A stretch of DNA of 64,000 nucleotides from Streptomyces sp. TSRI0281. GTDB lineage: Bacteria; Actinomycetota; Actinomycetes; Streptomycetales; Streptomycetaceae. Within the stretch, counting starts at the first letter, position 1. Each line of letters starts with the position of its first letter. Shown piece after piece: positions 17,624-25,330 of the stretch. The stretch spans positions 101,288 to 165,287 of the forward strand of contig NZ_LWLE01000009.1 in assembly GCF_001905125.1 (NCBI RefSeq), given 5' to 3'. The notes beneath the pieces were generated by a model. That model saw nothing but the letters and a program-made list of their open reading frames with translations. It ran no database searches and had not been told where the DNA came from. The translations under genes and the position numbers were made by a program.

Positions 17624-17964
17624 CCCGACACCTCCACCACGACCCTGGACCCGTGACTCCCCGCGCCGTTCAGATTCCGTACGTGCACCAGCGCCTCCCG
17701 GAACACCAGCCGCAACTGCCCTGCCGGGCAGGGCAGCTCACGCACCGCCTTCCGGCGTGCCAGCGGCACGAGCCCGTCCGGGTCCTCGCGGTCCACGACC
17801 ACCACCAGGAACGGCCCGGTGCCCAGCAGATCGAGCACCCCGCCCTCCGCGACGGTCCGCTCGTCGGCGTTGACGTACAGACCGATCCGGTACACGTGCG
17901 TCCCGGAGCGCAGCCGGAAGCTCTGCGGGAAGCCCTCGTCGGCGTCGACGGGCAGCAGTGGCAT
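17620..17964 (-). CDS. Small baseplate protein, possibly baseplate-plug type
   Basis: A 114-aa protein with RSGTHVYRIGLYVNADERTV, then a stretch of alternating strands and an RREPCPAG-like turn. The pattern 'F-x-L-x-G-x-x-Y-x-x-x-x-Y-N' followed by a beta domain of about 100 residues resembles small baseplate plug proteins of phage tails, but I cannot confirm the family. The ATG at 17964 has a strong GGAGG 4 nt upstream. It lies between the Dit/hub-like 162-aa gene and the spike, where contractile systems often have a LysM protein; no LysM motif is seen. Confidence 0.5.
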   Translation of the reverse strand: MPLLPVDADEGFPQSFRLRSGTHVYRIGLYVNADERTVAEGGVLDLLGTGPFLVVVVDREDPDGLVPLARRKAVRELPCPAGQLRLVFREALVHVRNLNGAGSHGSRVVVEVSG

Positions 17965-17972
17965 CGCGCCTC

Positions 17973-18461
17973 CTACAGGGGTGATCGGGGTACGGGGCCG
18001 GGGACGGGCAGACTCGGCACGCCCGCGCTGCCCGCGCTCATCGCGAGGTCCGCGATCTCGCCGAGCAGTGCCGTGAGACTGGAGCGGGGCACGTGCTGGA
18101 GGGTCAGGGACAGGTCGAAGGCATCGCGCTTCTGCACGCTCTGCGTGAACCGCAGATCGGTGATCTGCATGTCGAGGCTGAGCGTGAGACCGCACACGAC
18201 CGGGATCCCGGAGACCGCGAGCGCGGGAGCGGCCGCGGCGAGCAGCGCCCGTGAGGTGAGCGCCATGACCTCCAGGGCCTTCTTGGTGGCGTGCCGCTCC
18301 GGGCCGAGGAGGACCGCCTCGATGACGATCGTCTTCGCCGACGGCTGGGTGGCCTGCGAGAAGCGACTGCCCAGGATCCGTTCGACCCGGTACCCCTCGG
18401 TCATGGTGATGCTCTGCGCGTACAGCAGGGGGACCGTGCCGACGAGCACCTTCTCCGTCAC
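17973..18461 (-). CDS. Hub/distal-tail-like structural protein
   Basis: A 162-aa protein with two beta-rich halves around an Ala-rich helix (LTSRALLAAAAPALAV). The strand patterns TIVIEAVLLGPE and ITDLRFTQSVQKRDAFDLSLTL recall Dit-like and gp43-like tail proteins that join the tube to the hub. The GTG start at 18461 follows the stop of the 92-aa gene by 3 bp and has GGGGTGA upstream. The assignment is by pattern and position, not a firm family match. Confidence 0.5.
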   Translation of the reverse strand: MTEKVLVGTVPLLYAQSITMTEGYRVERILGSRFSQATQPSAKTIVIEAVLLGPERHATKKALEVMALTSRALLAAAAPALAVSGIPVVCGLTLSLDMQITDLRFTQSVQKRDAFDLSLTLQHVPRSSLTALLGEIADLAMSAGSAGVPSLPVPGPVPRSPL

Positions 18462-18464
18462 GGG

Positions 18465-18743
18465 TCACCCCCGGCTGCCGAGTTCACGGTCGAATTCGGC
18501 GAAGACGTGGTCCGCGATCTGCCGGACGTGGTGGTCGCCGAGTTCGCCGACCACCTCGACCTCGACCGGGAAGTGGTAGTGGAGCACGGTGCCGGCGACG
18601 CCGTGCCGGGTGACGACCGCCTCGCTTCCCGCGGCGGGCGCAATGTACTCGCCCTCATGGACGAGGGCGAGGCCGGTACGCTCGACCCGGCCGCCGGCGG
18701 CGAAGGCGTCGACGCGCGCGAACTCCTCCTCGTCGATGTCCAT
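18465..18743 (-). CDS. 92-aa tail protein with tape-measure-like C-terminal motif
   Basis: A 92-aa acidic protein. It carries GGRVERTGLALVHEGEYIAP, very like the conserved LALVGEAGPE-type motif near the C-terminus of phage tape-measure and minor tail proteins, followed by HFPVEVEVVGELGDHHVRQI and an acidic helix. It sits between the tube and the hub gene, where a tape measure is expected, yet it is far too short to span a normal tail. GGAGGAG precedes the ATG at 18743. It may be a detached tape-measure tail-end domain, or the chaperone/initiator of a very short tube. Confidence 0.55.
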   Translation of the reverse strand: MDIDEEEFARVDAFAAGGRVERTGLALVHEGEYIAPAAGSEAVVTRHGVAGTVLHYHFPVEVEVVGELGDHHVRQIADHVFAEFDRELGSRG

Positions 18744-18744
18744 G

Positions 18745-19137
18745 TCACTCCTCCACGCCCACGTTGAGCGCCATGCAGGTGAAGTTGGCTTGGGGAACCC
18801 CGTCCACGGTGACCGTGCTGGGCTGCACGGCGCTGACTACGCAGCGGCCGAACTTGAGGGCGGAGAAGGCCCAGTCGTTGCCTTGTTTCTCGGCGACCGC
18901 GATGGAGAACTCGGCTCCGTTGACGGCGAGTTCGGTCAGGTCGGCCACGGCGGACGCGACCGCGGGCACGGTCATCGTGAACGTGAAGGTGAACGGCTGA
19001 CGCACGTACCCGACGCCGTCCGCCTCCAGGCTGTGCAGCACCGTGTGGGGAACGTTGAACGACGGGGAGAAGTTGCTGATGGGGGTGACGGTGCGGCCGC
19101 CGAGCTTCACTTCGAGGCGGGTGTTCCAGTCGGACAT
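18745..19137 (-). CDS. Tail tube protein
   Basis: A 130-aa protein starting MSDWNTRLEVKLGGRTVTPI, then a beta-rich body with PFTFTFTMTVPAV and FGRCVVSAVQPSTVTVDGVP. The size and all-beta pattern fit contractile-tail inner tube (Hcp/FII-like) proteins, and it directly follows the sheath gene, as in nearly all contractile systems. GGGAGAG lies 5 nt before the ATG at 19137. Six-membered stacked rings inside the sheath are the expected assembly. Confidence 0.75.
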   Translation of the reverse strand: MSDWNTRLEVKLGGRTVTPISNFSPSFNVPHTVLHSLEADGVGYVRQPFTFTFTMTVPAVASAVADLTELAVNGAEFSIAVAEKQGNDWAFSALKFGRCVVSAVQPSTVTVDGVPQANFTCMALNVGVEE

Positions 19138-19148
19138 GTGCGCTCTCC

Positions 19149-20261
19149 CTACTCGAACGTGAGCTTGATGGTGAGCCGGTGAATGGCGCCGGCGTAGGTG
19201 ATCCGGACCAGGGACTCGGCGAGCCGGGCGTCCCGGGCCGCCTTGATGAGGTCCTTGTCCACTTGCGTCGGTTGCGGTTTGTCGAGCAGGGCGAGGATGG
19301 GGACGACGACCTCGTAGTCGTCGATCACCTCGGTGCGACGCAGCGGCTCCAGCACCGCCTCCATCTCGCCGGTGAGCGCCCGCAGTCCGGTCCTGGTCAT
19401 CCGGAGGTCGCCGATCGTCGCGATGAGCGATGCCTTGAGCCGGTACGTGATGTCGTCAAGGGTGCGGACGATGTCGATGTACTTCTTGTCGGTGAGGCCC
19501 GACGCGCCCGTGTACCCCTCGCCGAGGTAGATGCCTTCGCCCGGGATGAGCGCCGGGTTCACCAGCCAGTTGACGTTGTGCCCTGCGGGCCCCGCGTCGT
19601 TGTTCTCGCTGCCGTTGAGCTTGACCAGCTCCCCGGCGGTGAAGGGATCGGAGTCCACGCCGTTCACCTTCTTGAGGAGGAGGGAGACATGGGGCTCGTA
19701 TCCGCCGATGGTGCCCGCCACGGCGGCCGCCACGTCCTCGTCGCTCTTGTGGGCCACATAGACCATGCGGTCGGTGCTGAGCGTGCCGGTGATGACCGCG
19801 GGGTCGGTGTCGCCCTTGGCCAGCATGGCCACGCCCATACGCTCCAGACCGTCCGCGAAGGGGCCCTTCACGTGGTCGGCCAGCTTCACGATGGACTCGG
19901 CCGGGGTCCCGCTGGACAGGCTGGCACCCGCGATGACCACGAGCTGCACCGGCAGGGTGGCGATGGTGGCCAGCGACTCCGCGTAGTTCGGGGTACTGGC
20001 GAGGCGCACCCCGTAGATGGTGCCCGGGCTGGGCTCCTGCCGCAGGGCGAGGGCCACGGCCGTGCCGAGTGCTCCGGGAGCACGGGCGATCGCGTCGTCG
20101 GGGTCGACGAACACTGTCGGTTTGTTCGCATCGATGAGGCCGGTGGCTCCGGCCGGAGGGGTGACGGCGCCGATGATCGCGATGTTGCCGGTGGGGCGTG
20201 TGGCAGGCGAGAAGAAGTTGGTCTTGGCCTGGACACGGATGTAGCGGACGGGGGTGGTCAT
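19149..20261 (-). CDS. Tail sheath protein
   Basis: A 370-aa protein, about the size of P2 FI and R-pyocin sheaths. An N-terminal strand (RYIRVQAKTNFFSP) leads into an alpha/beta core (GNIAIIGAVTPP; PVQLVVIAGASL; DRMVYVAHKS). The C-terminal domain has KKYIDIVRTLDDITYRLKAS, IGDLRMTRTGLRAL and IDDYEVVVPI, the region that forms the interlocked handshake strands of sheaths. The ATG at 20261 has GGAAGG upstream. It should contract to drive the tube outward. Its presence, with tube, gp25, J and spike, defines the cluster as a contractile injection machine. Confidence 0.85.
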   Translation of the reverse strand: MTTPVRYIRVQAKTNFFSPATRPTGNIAIIGAVTPPAGATGLIDANKPTVFVDPDDAIARAPGALGTAVALALRQEPSPGTIYGVRLASTPNYAESLATIATLPVQLVVIAGASLSSGTPAESIVKLADHVKGPFADGLERMGVAMLAKGDTDPAVITGTLSTDRMVYVAHKSDEDVAAAVAGTIGGYEPHVSLLLKKVNGVDSDPFTAGELVKLNGSENNDAGPAGHNVNWLVNPALIPGEGIYLGEGYTGASGLTDKKYIDIVRTLDDITYRLKASLIATIGDLRMTRTGLRALTGEMEAVLEPLRRTEVIDDYEVVVPILALLDKPQPTQVDKDLIKAARDARLAESLVRITYAGAIHRLTIKLTFE

Positions 20262-20282
20262 GGAGGGTGCTTCCTTCCGGCG

Positions 20283-21074
20283 TCAGAGGAAGAGCGGGGC
20301 GATGCCCGCGCCGGTGAGCAGCGTGGTGATCTCCGGCTTGGAGAGCGCCTGGTTCGCCGGCTGGGGGTGCGGGGTGAAGGCGGTGACCAGGGCGTAGGGC
20401 GCGCTGCGTACGCCGAAGGTGCTCGGCGGCAGGGGCCTGTCGCGCGTGGCCGCCGCCACGAGCCGGGCGGCGCGGAAGGCGCCGACCACGTCGGTGGGGT
20501 CGGAGACGAGCACGGCGGCGGTGACGGGCACGGTGCGGACGTTGTGCGGGTCGGCCGGGTCGAAGGGAGGCGGGTGGCGCAGTCGTACCTCCGTGCGGAG
20601 GTACTCGCCGGCGTCCCGGAGGTCTTCGACGGTGGTCAGCCCGTGACTCGCCATGAAGGCATCCAGGTCAAAGTAGGAGAACTGGGCGCGGAACTCGTCG
20701 AGCGTCCGGTACGTGTCCACGGCACGGACGGCCATCGACTCGATACCGCCGGGGTCTGTCTCCGCGACCACGTCGATCTCCAGCTCGGCCGCCACGTCGA
20801 TCCACACCGGCTCGGAGCCCTCGCCCTCCCAGCAGAACTCGGTCCGGGTGAGCGTGGGCGTTACCTGGTTCCAGGCCCCCTGCCTTCGGCGGGGGGCGAA
20901 GAGCGGCTCCCCGAGCGTGGTCCGTACGACACGCAGATCCTTGACGGACGCGACGCGCTCGAATTCCAGCTCGTACGTGCGCTCGATGAGAAGGAGCGCG
21001 TGCGGGACGAGCGCCTGGGCGAGAGCGGCGTTGTCGGCGATCTGCTTCAGCGCCTTGTCCTGAATCACGCCCAT
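20283..21074 (-). CDS. First gene of the tail cluster, unknown function
   Basis: A 263-aa protein I do not recognise. It begins with a helix (GVIQDKALKQIADNAALAQA) and continues with mixed alpha/beta sequence (YELEFERVASVKDLRVVRTT, PVWIDVAAELEIDVVAETD), ending in a short helical tail. It lacks the DUF4255 pattern of known cap proteins. GGAGGAG precedes the ATG at 21074; in-frame codons further upstream (to 21143) have no support. As the promoter-proximal gene before the sheath, it could be a tail terminator, cap or assembly factor. Confidence 0.65.
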   Translation of the reverse strand: MGVIQDKALKQIADNAALAQALVPHALLLIERTYELEFERVASVKDLRVVRTTLGEPLFAPRRRQGAWNQVTPTLTRTEFCWEGEGSEPVWIDVAAELEIDVVAETDPGGIESMAVRAVDTYRTLDEFRAQFSYFDLDAFMASHGLTTVEDLRDAGEYLRTEVRLRHPPPFDPADPHNVRTVPVTAAVLVSDPTDVVGAFRAARLVAAATRDRPLPPSTFGVRSAPYALVTAFTPHPQPANQALSKPEITTLLTGAGIAPLFL

Positions 21075-21143
21075 GGCCGTCTCCTCCGGTGACGCTCTTT
21101 GACTCGTGTCACCAGCAACGCATGAGTGCACTGGAGACTGCAA

Positions 21144-21156
21144 GGACCACTGGTCC
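21144..21156. promoter_or_regulatory. Palindrome upstream of the tail cluster
   Basis: GGACCACTGGTCC is a perfect 6+1+6 inverted repeat about 70 bp before the first start codon of the tail cluster. It could be an operator for the long minus-strand transcript. No clear -10/-35 pair was recognised nearby. Confidence 0.3.
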
Positions 21157-21541
21157 GAACAGCCTGCACTTGTCTACCCATCGCGGGAATGCGACCGGAG
21201 CGGGTTTCGATACTCGACGGCCCGTTCCGTCGGCTCCTCCAGGATGCGGAGACATGACAGGGCACCAGACGCATATGTGGCGCACTGGGGAAGCGCGCAG
21301 GGAGCGCGCTTCCTGCGGGTGGCCGCTCGGCCGGAGTTGGGTTTCGGCTCGGGGCAGACCTGCCGGCGGTGACTGGGCCGGTGCGCAGAAAACCGGTCCG
21401 ATGACCGGGAGCAGCCCGCGAAGAGTGTCCAAGGTCGTGGGGCGGCAGGTCGTCCAGGAGAACGCCGACGTTTGCCGTCGCGTGGGGGGAGGAATTGGTC
21501 CGCGGCTGCGGCCGGCCTGTCGCCGGGTTTATCCGGTCGAC

Positions 21542-21738
21542 GCGGACGGCCACGGCATGCGCGAGTGCCGCTACCGAAGCCAGAACAAGGCACACGCCCG
21601 GCATGTCCTGACCGCGATCGCGGTCAACCTCGAACGCATCGACGTCCATCTCCCGCCGGCGCCGGCTCGCCGGCCCCGGACTCCGACGGCTCTTCAGGAC
21701 TTCCTCGACCGGCAGCGCATCCCCCGGCCCCGGTCTGG
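21542..21738 (+). pseudogene. IS1182-type transposase C-terminal remnant
   Basis: One frame reads GMRECRYRSQNKAHARHV, LTAIAVNLERIDV and TALQDFLDRQRIPRPRS. This matches the conserved C-terminal tail of IS1182-family transposases common in Streptomyces (CRYRG.AK.H..HVLTAIAVN.ER, then a T.FQ.FLD...IPR.RSW ending). The N-terminal and catalytic parts are missing. The rest of 21157-21933 shows no gene I can support. Confidence 0.6.
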
Positions 21739-21933
21739 CGCGTCGCCACCCACCCCGCAGGCTGAGCTGACCGTTCTGAAGGTGGCGGTCACCACCTTCA
21801 CCCGGACTTCTACGGGGTCTGACCGCACGAACAAATCAACTCCCCCATGGCCGCCTCGGGAGAATCGCGGTTCTGGGCTCACCGATTCCCCGTCAGACCA
21901 GGGCCATTTCAAGATCCCCGACTGTGACGGCGC

Positions 21934-22419
21934 TCAGCCTCCTTCGAGTTCCCGGCGCACGGTAGCGGCAATGCGGGTGAGTGCCGCCTCGATGTGGCGG
22001 CGCTGAACGGCGCTGAGGGGATCGAACACGAGTCGCTTCACCTGCGCGACGTGTTCCGGTGCGCTCTCGACGAGCTTCTGCCGGCCGGCATCGGTCAGGG
22101 CGGCGAGGGTGTACCGACCGTCGCTGGGGTCGGGTCGGCGGGCGACCCAGTCGCGGGCTTCGAAGCGATCCATCACCTTCGACAGGCGGGGCTGGGTGCT
22201 GTCGCAGACCCGGGCCAGGTCGCTGAGCCGCATCGTGGCCTCGTCGGCCATGGACAGCTGGGCCAGGACCCCGTACTCGAAGTTGGAGATGCCTGCGTCT
22301 CGCTGCAGCTGGCGGTCGAGGGCCGCAGGGAGGGCGATGACGACCGTGAGGAGCGCCTGCCACAGGTCCTGCTGGTCGTCGTCGAGCCAGGGCGACTGAG
22401 TATCCATGAGCCCCATCAT
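21934..22419 (-). CDS. MarR family transcriptional regulator
   Basis: A 161-aa winged-helix repressor. The core is NFEYGVLAQLSMADEATMRL, LSDLARVCDSTQPRLSKVMD (recognition helix), then the wing ARRPDPSDGRYTLAALTDAG, the classic D-x-R-D/G-x-R-x wing pattern. Length and layout are standard for the family. It is divergent from a LigB-type dioxygenase gene, and four palindromic sites fill the gap between them, so it very probably controls both directions. The ATG could be at 22419 or at 22407; both give the same domain. Confidence 0.9.
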   Translation of the reverse strand: MMGLMDTQSPWLDDDQQDLWQALLTVVIALPAALDRQLQRDAGISNFEYGVLAQLSMADEATMRLSDLARVCDSTQPRLSKVMDRFEARDWVARRPDPSDGRYTLAALTDAGRQKLVESAPEHVAQVKRLVFDPLSAVQRRHIEAALTRIAATVRRELEGG

Positions 22420-22514
22420 ACTTGCCCGGGCAACTCACATCACTTGCCTAGGCAACTCTCGTTAGGCTACTTTGTGACTTGCCTCGGCAAGTGAAAACAC
22501 TTTCCTTGGCAAGT
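22420..22514. promoter_or_regulatory. Four-site palindromic operator array (probable MarR sites)
   Basis: Four 16-bp copies of ACTTGCCNNGGCAAGT or close variants lie at 22420-22435, 22442-22457, 22477-22492 and 22499-22514. The third is a perfect palindrome and the fourth has one weakened half-site. Centre spacings are 22, 35 and 22 bp, a symmetrical arrangement. They cover the whole gap between the marR-type gene and the dioxygenase gene, and the last overlaps the dioxygenase ribosome binding region, which suggests repression of both transcripts. Confidence 0.75.
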
Positions 22515-22530
22515 GAAGGAGTTAATTTCG

Positions 22531-23409
22531 ATGACCTCCACGAGCAGCCTGACTGCCCCCTTCCCGTCGCGCACACCAGCCGCGGCATACGACGACTTCC
22601 TTGCCCGGGTCCTGCCGCAGGCGCGCGAGCAGCGGGTGTGGAACCCCTCCGACGGGCCCCTGCCCAGCCTCTTCGTCAGCCATGGAGCCCCGTTCACCCT
22701 CGACGATTCTCAGTGGCTCAGCGATCTCTTCGACTGGGCCCGGTCGATTCCCAAACCCCGGGCCATCGTCGTCATCTCGGCCCACTGGGAACGGGCGCCG
22801 GCCGCGATATCCCGAGCTGCGGCCGGTACCCCGCTCTCCTACGATTTCAGCGGCTTCCACCCCCGCTACAAGGCCCTTCCCTACGCGACCCCGAACGCCA
22901 CCGACCTGGCTCGGCGACTCACGGGCCTGCTGGGCCTGACGCCGGTACACGAGTTCGCCGACCGCGGCCTCGACCACGGCGCCTTTATCCCGCTCATGGC
23001 CATGTATCCCGCGGCCGACGTCCCGGTCGTGCAGCTGTCGATGCCCAGCCTCGACCCCAGCGCTCTGTTCGAGCTCGGGACACGCCTGCGGCCGCTGCGC
23101 GAGGAAGGCATCCTCGTTCTCGGCTCGGGCTTCATGACGCACAGCTTCGCTGTCTTCCGCCGGCCGGAGCTCGCCGCCGACACCATGGCCTTCGACGAAT
23201 GGGCCGTTGACGCCCTCGCCCGGGGCGACACAGACGCCCTCACCGACTACCGCAACAAGGCACCCGGCGCCGCGGTCGCCCATCCGACAGCTGACCACTT
23301 CGTCCCGCTGCTGCTCACCGTCGGCGCCGCCGATGACCCCGGCAGCGCCGTGAGCGCCATCGACCGCATGGTGATGGGCAACTCCACCCGGTCGGTACAG
23401 CTGACCTGA
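22531..23409 (+). CDS. LigB-type extradiol dioxygenase (DODA-like)
   Basis: A 292-aa class III extradiol ring-cleavage dioxygenase of the 4,5-DOPA dioxygenase type. Metal and catalytic motifs are LFVSHGAPFTLDD, VISAHWE and RGLDHGAFIPLMAMYP, plus a late His in GSGFMTHSF. The length fits YgiD/DODA homologues. The ATG at 22531 is preferred to a GTG at 22513 because GAAGGAG lies 9 nt upstream of the ATG. It is followed by an oxidoreductase gene and faces a MarR regulator, so it probably handles an aromatic or quinone-type substrate that induces the system. Confidence 0.85.
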   Translation: MTSTSSLTAPFPSRTPAAAYDDFLARVLPQAREQRVWNPSDGPLPSLFVSHGAPFTLDDSQWLSDLFDWARSIPKPRAIVVISAHWERAPAAISRAAAGTPLSYDFSGFHPRYKALPYATPNATDLARRLTGLLGLTPVHEFADRGLDHGAFIPLMAMYPAADVPVVQLSMPSLDPSALFELGTRLRPLREEGILVLGSGFMTHSFAVFRRPELAADTMAFDEWAVDALARGDTDALTDYRNKAPGAAVAHPTADHFVPLLLTVGAADDPGSAVSAIDRMVMGNSTRSVQLT

Positions 23410-23489
23410 GTGTCTCGACGTGCTTCACCTTCCCGCCTGAGCGCCTCATCCGTTGGCGACGACATCGATACACCCTGGAGGAAAGTGCC

Positions 23490-24425
23490 ATGAAGGCAAT
23501 GCGTTTCCACGAGTTCGGTAGCAGCAAGGTCCTGCGCTACGACGACGTCGACCGTCCGGTCCCCGGCACCGGCCAGGTGCTGGTGCGGGTGGCGGCCACG
23601 TCGTTCAACCCGGTCGACGACCACATCCGCTCCGGTGTCCTGGCCGAGATGATCCCGATAACTCTCCCGTACGTGCCGGGTATCGACCTGGCGGGCACCG
23701 TCGCTGAACTCGGCGCGGACGTGACTGGCCTGGAGGTCGGCGACCGGGTCGTGGCGATGCTGCCCCTCGACTCCGCCGGCGGTGCCGCCGAATACGTGCT
23801 CGCCCCGGCGGACTCCCTGGCCCCGGCGCCCCGGACGACCGAGCTGGTCGACGCCGCCGCGCTGCCGCTGACCGGCCTGGCGGCCTGGCAGACGGCTTTC
23901 GAGCTCGCCGAGCTGAAGCCCGGTCAGACCGTCCTGATCAACGGGGCGGGGGGCGCGGTGGGCAGCCTCGTGGTGCAGCTCGCCGTCGACGCGGGGGCGC
24001 ACGTGACCGCGGTGGACGCGCCGCAGCACGCCGACCGCCTTCGGGGCTACGGCGCTGACCGGGTTGTCGGCCCCCTCGCCCTCGCCGCGGGCCCTGCCGC
24101 TGTGGGCGGTCCGTTCCAGGTCGTGGTGAACCATGTGCGCGTCTCCCCGGAGGAGCTCGCGCAGCTGACGAACTACGTCGCCGACGGCGGGGTCGCTGCC
24201 AGCACAGCCGGCCCGATTCCCGAAGACCCCGCTCGGGGGGTGCGCAGCGCGAGCCTGTGGGTCCGCAGCGACGGAGCCCAGCTGGCCGAGCTGGTCGCCA
24301 AGGTGGATGCCGGCAAGGTCCGGGTGCACGTCGCCGCCCACCGCCCGGTGGCCGAGCTGGCTGCCGTGCATGAGGACGCCGGCGCCGGGCGGCTGCCCGG
24401 CAAGACGGTCCTGCTCGCTCCCTGA
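23490..24425 (+). CDS. NADP-dependent quinone oxidoreductase-like protein
   Basis: A 311-aa MDR-family enzyme. It has the GroES-like N-terminal part (VLVRVAATSFNPVDDHIRSG, PGIDLAGTVAELG) and the Rossmann cofactor site LINGAGGAVGSLVVQLA, with no catalytic zinc cysteines, as in quinone oxidoreductases. GGAGG precedes the ATG at 23490. It is co-directional with the dioxygenase 80 bp upstream and probably in the same MarR-controlled unit, acting on quinones or enones. Confidence 0.85.
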   Translation: MKAMRFHEFGSSKVLRYDDVDRPVPGTGQVLVRVAATSFNPVDDHIRSGVLAEMIPITLPYVPGIDLAGTVAELGADVTGLEVGDRVVAMLPLDSAGGAAEYVLAPADSLAPAPRTTELVDAAALPLTGLAAWQTAFELAELKPGQTVLINGAGGAVGSLVVQLAVDAGAHVTAVDAPQHADRLRGYGADRVVGPLALAAGPAAVGGPFQVVVNHVRVSPEELAQLTNYVADGGVAASTAGPIPEDPARGVRSASLWVRSDGAQLAELVAKVDAGKVRVHVAAHRPVAELAAVHEDAGAGRLPGKTVLLAP

Positions 24426-24435
24426 CCGCACCCGA

Positions 24436-24478
24436 CCGGGCCGCCCGCTGTTCGCTCTCCCACCGGTGGGCGGCCCGG
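24436..24478 (+). terminator. Probable intrinsic terminator
   Basis: A perfect 11-bp inverted repeat, CCGGGCCGCCC (24436-24446) and GGGCGGCCCGG (24468-24478), with a 21-nt loop starts 10 bp after the oxidoreductase stop. There is no T tract, which is usual for strong GC hairpin terminators in Streptomyces. Confidence 0.65.
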
Positions 24479-24645
24479 AAGTTCGAATGCGGGCCGCACC
24501 CGCGACCTGTCAGCACCGACGAGGCCATGCGGCAGGCCCTGCACTTGAGGCCCGGCGCTGCCGCTCACCCATGGTGCCCGGGACACCGAAGCGTCCCGGG
24601 CAACATCGTCTTCACTCGGGCTCCGGCCAGACCCGGAGCCCGGTG

Positions 24646-25223
24646 TCACGCCGGGGCTGCGGCTGTCTCTTCCTGCGGGGTGCGCGGGCCGGGCTCCGTC
24701 GCCCGGATGGACAGGTCCAGATCGAGACGGCTGTTCATGTCCAGCTCGAACCGACGCCTGGCGGACCGCCTGCTGCAGGGCGGGGAGCTCGGCGGCATGG
24801 GGATCCAGGAGAAAGGTGCCGTCCCGGGTTGTGTCGCGGGTGGTGAGGACGCTGAGTGCGGCGTGGACGTCGGCCGGGACGTCCTGGCCCTTCGTTTGTG
24901 GTTTGGCCGTGTGGGCGCGGATGCAGGCGGCGAGGACGTCGGCGATGGTGGGCTGGTCGCGGCGGGAGTCCTGCATGATTCCCTGCCGGGCGTAGATGCC
25001 GCCCAGCCGTACGTCAGGCTTGTCCTCACCGAGGTTGCCCACCGCCGCCGTGTACCGGTCGGTGATCTGCCTTCCTTGTCCAGCGCCCGGTCCAGAGCCC
25101 CCTGACGTTCCGCAGGAGCAGGAGGAGCCTCCGCAGGCCGGGCGGAAGCCGCTCCCAGACCGACGGAGGTCCGGGCAGCGAGAAGGGTGGTACGGCGTAG
25201 CCGCGGGTGGCTGTGTAGGTCAC
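24646..25223 (-). pseudogene. Frameshifted pentapeptide-repeat-type membrane protein
   Basis: Pieces of one protein appear in three successive minus-strand frames. First, VWERLPPGLRRLLLLLRNV (25223-about 25060). Then NLGEDKPDVRLGGIYARQGI, DQPTIADVLAACIRAH and DVHAALSVLTTRDTTRDGT. Finally FELDMNSRLDLDLSIRATE. The middle part is the conserved segment before the pentapeptide repeats in Streptomyces 'pentapeptide repeat-containing' proteins (DVRLGGIYAL..I...S..D.PTI..VLA). At least two frameshifts and loss of the repeats indicate a decayed gene. Confidence 0.55.
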
Positions 25224-25330
25224 CGAGAAGAACGGCTGTCGATGCGTTCTGAGAACGATGGCGGGTCAGGCACCTTGGGAATGTTCGTGAGAAGCAGGAA
25301 CGCTCGGGTGATTCGTGTGGAATGTTCTGA

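Noticed and set aside
3843..21074. Cluster as an ordinary prophage or defective phage
   Set aside because: No head, packaging, integration or lysis gene is visible, and the terminal genes look like modular toxins; a larger prophage reaching beyond the left edge is unlikely, because the next genes are a housekeeping-type sensor/exporter set.
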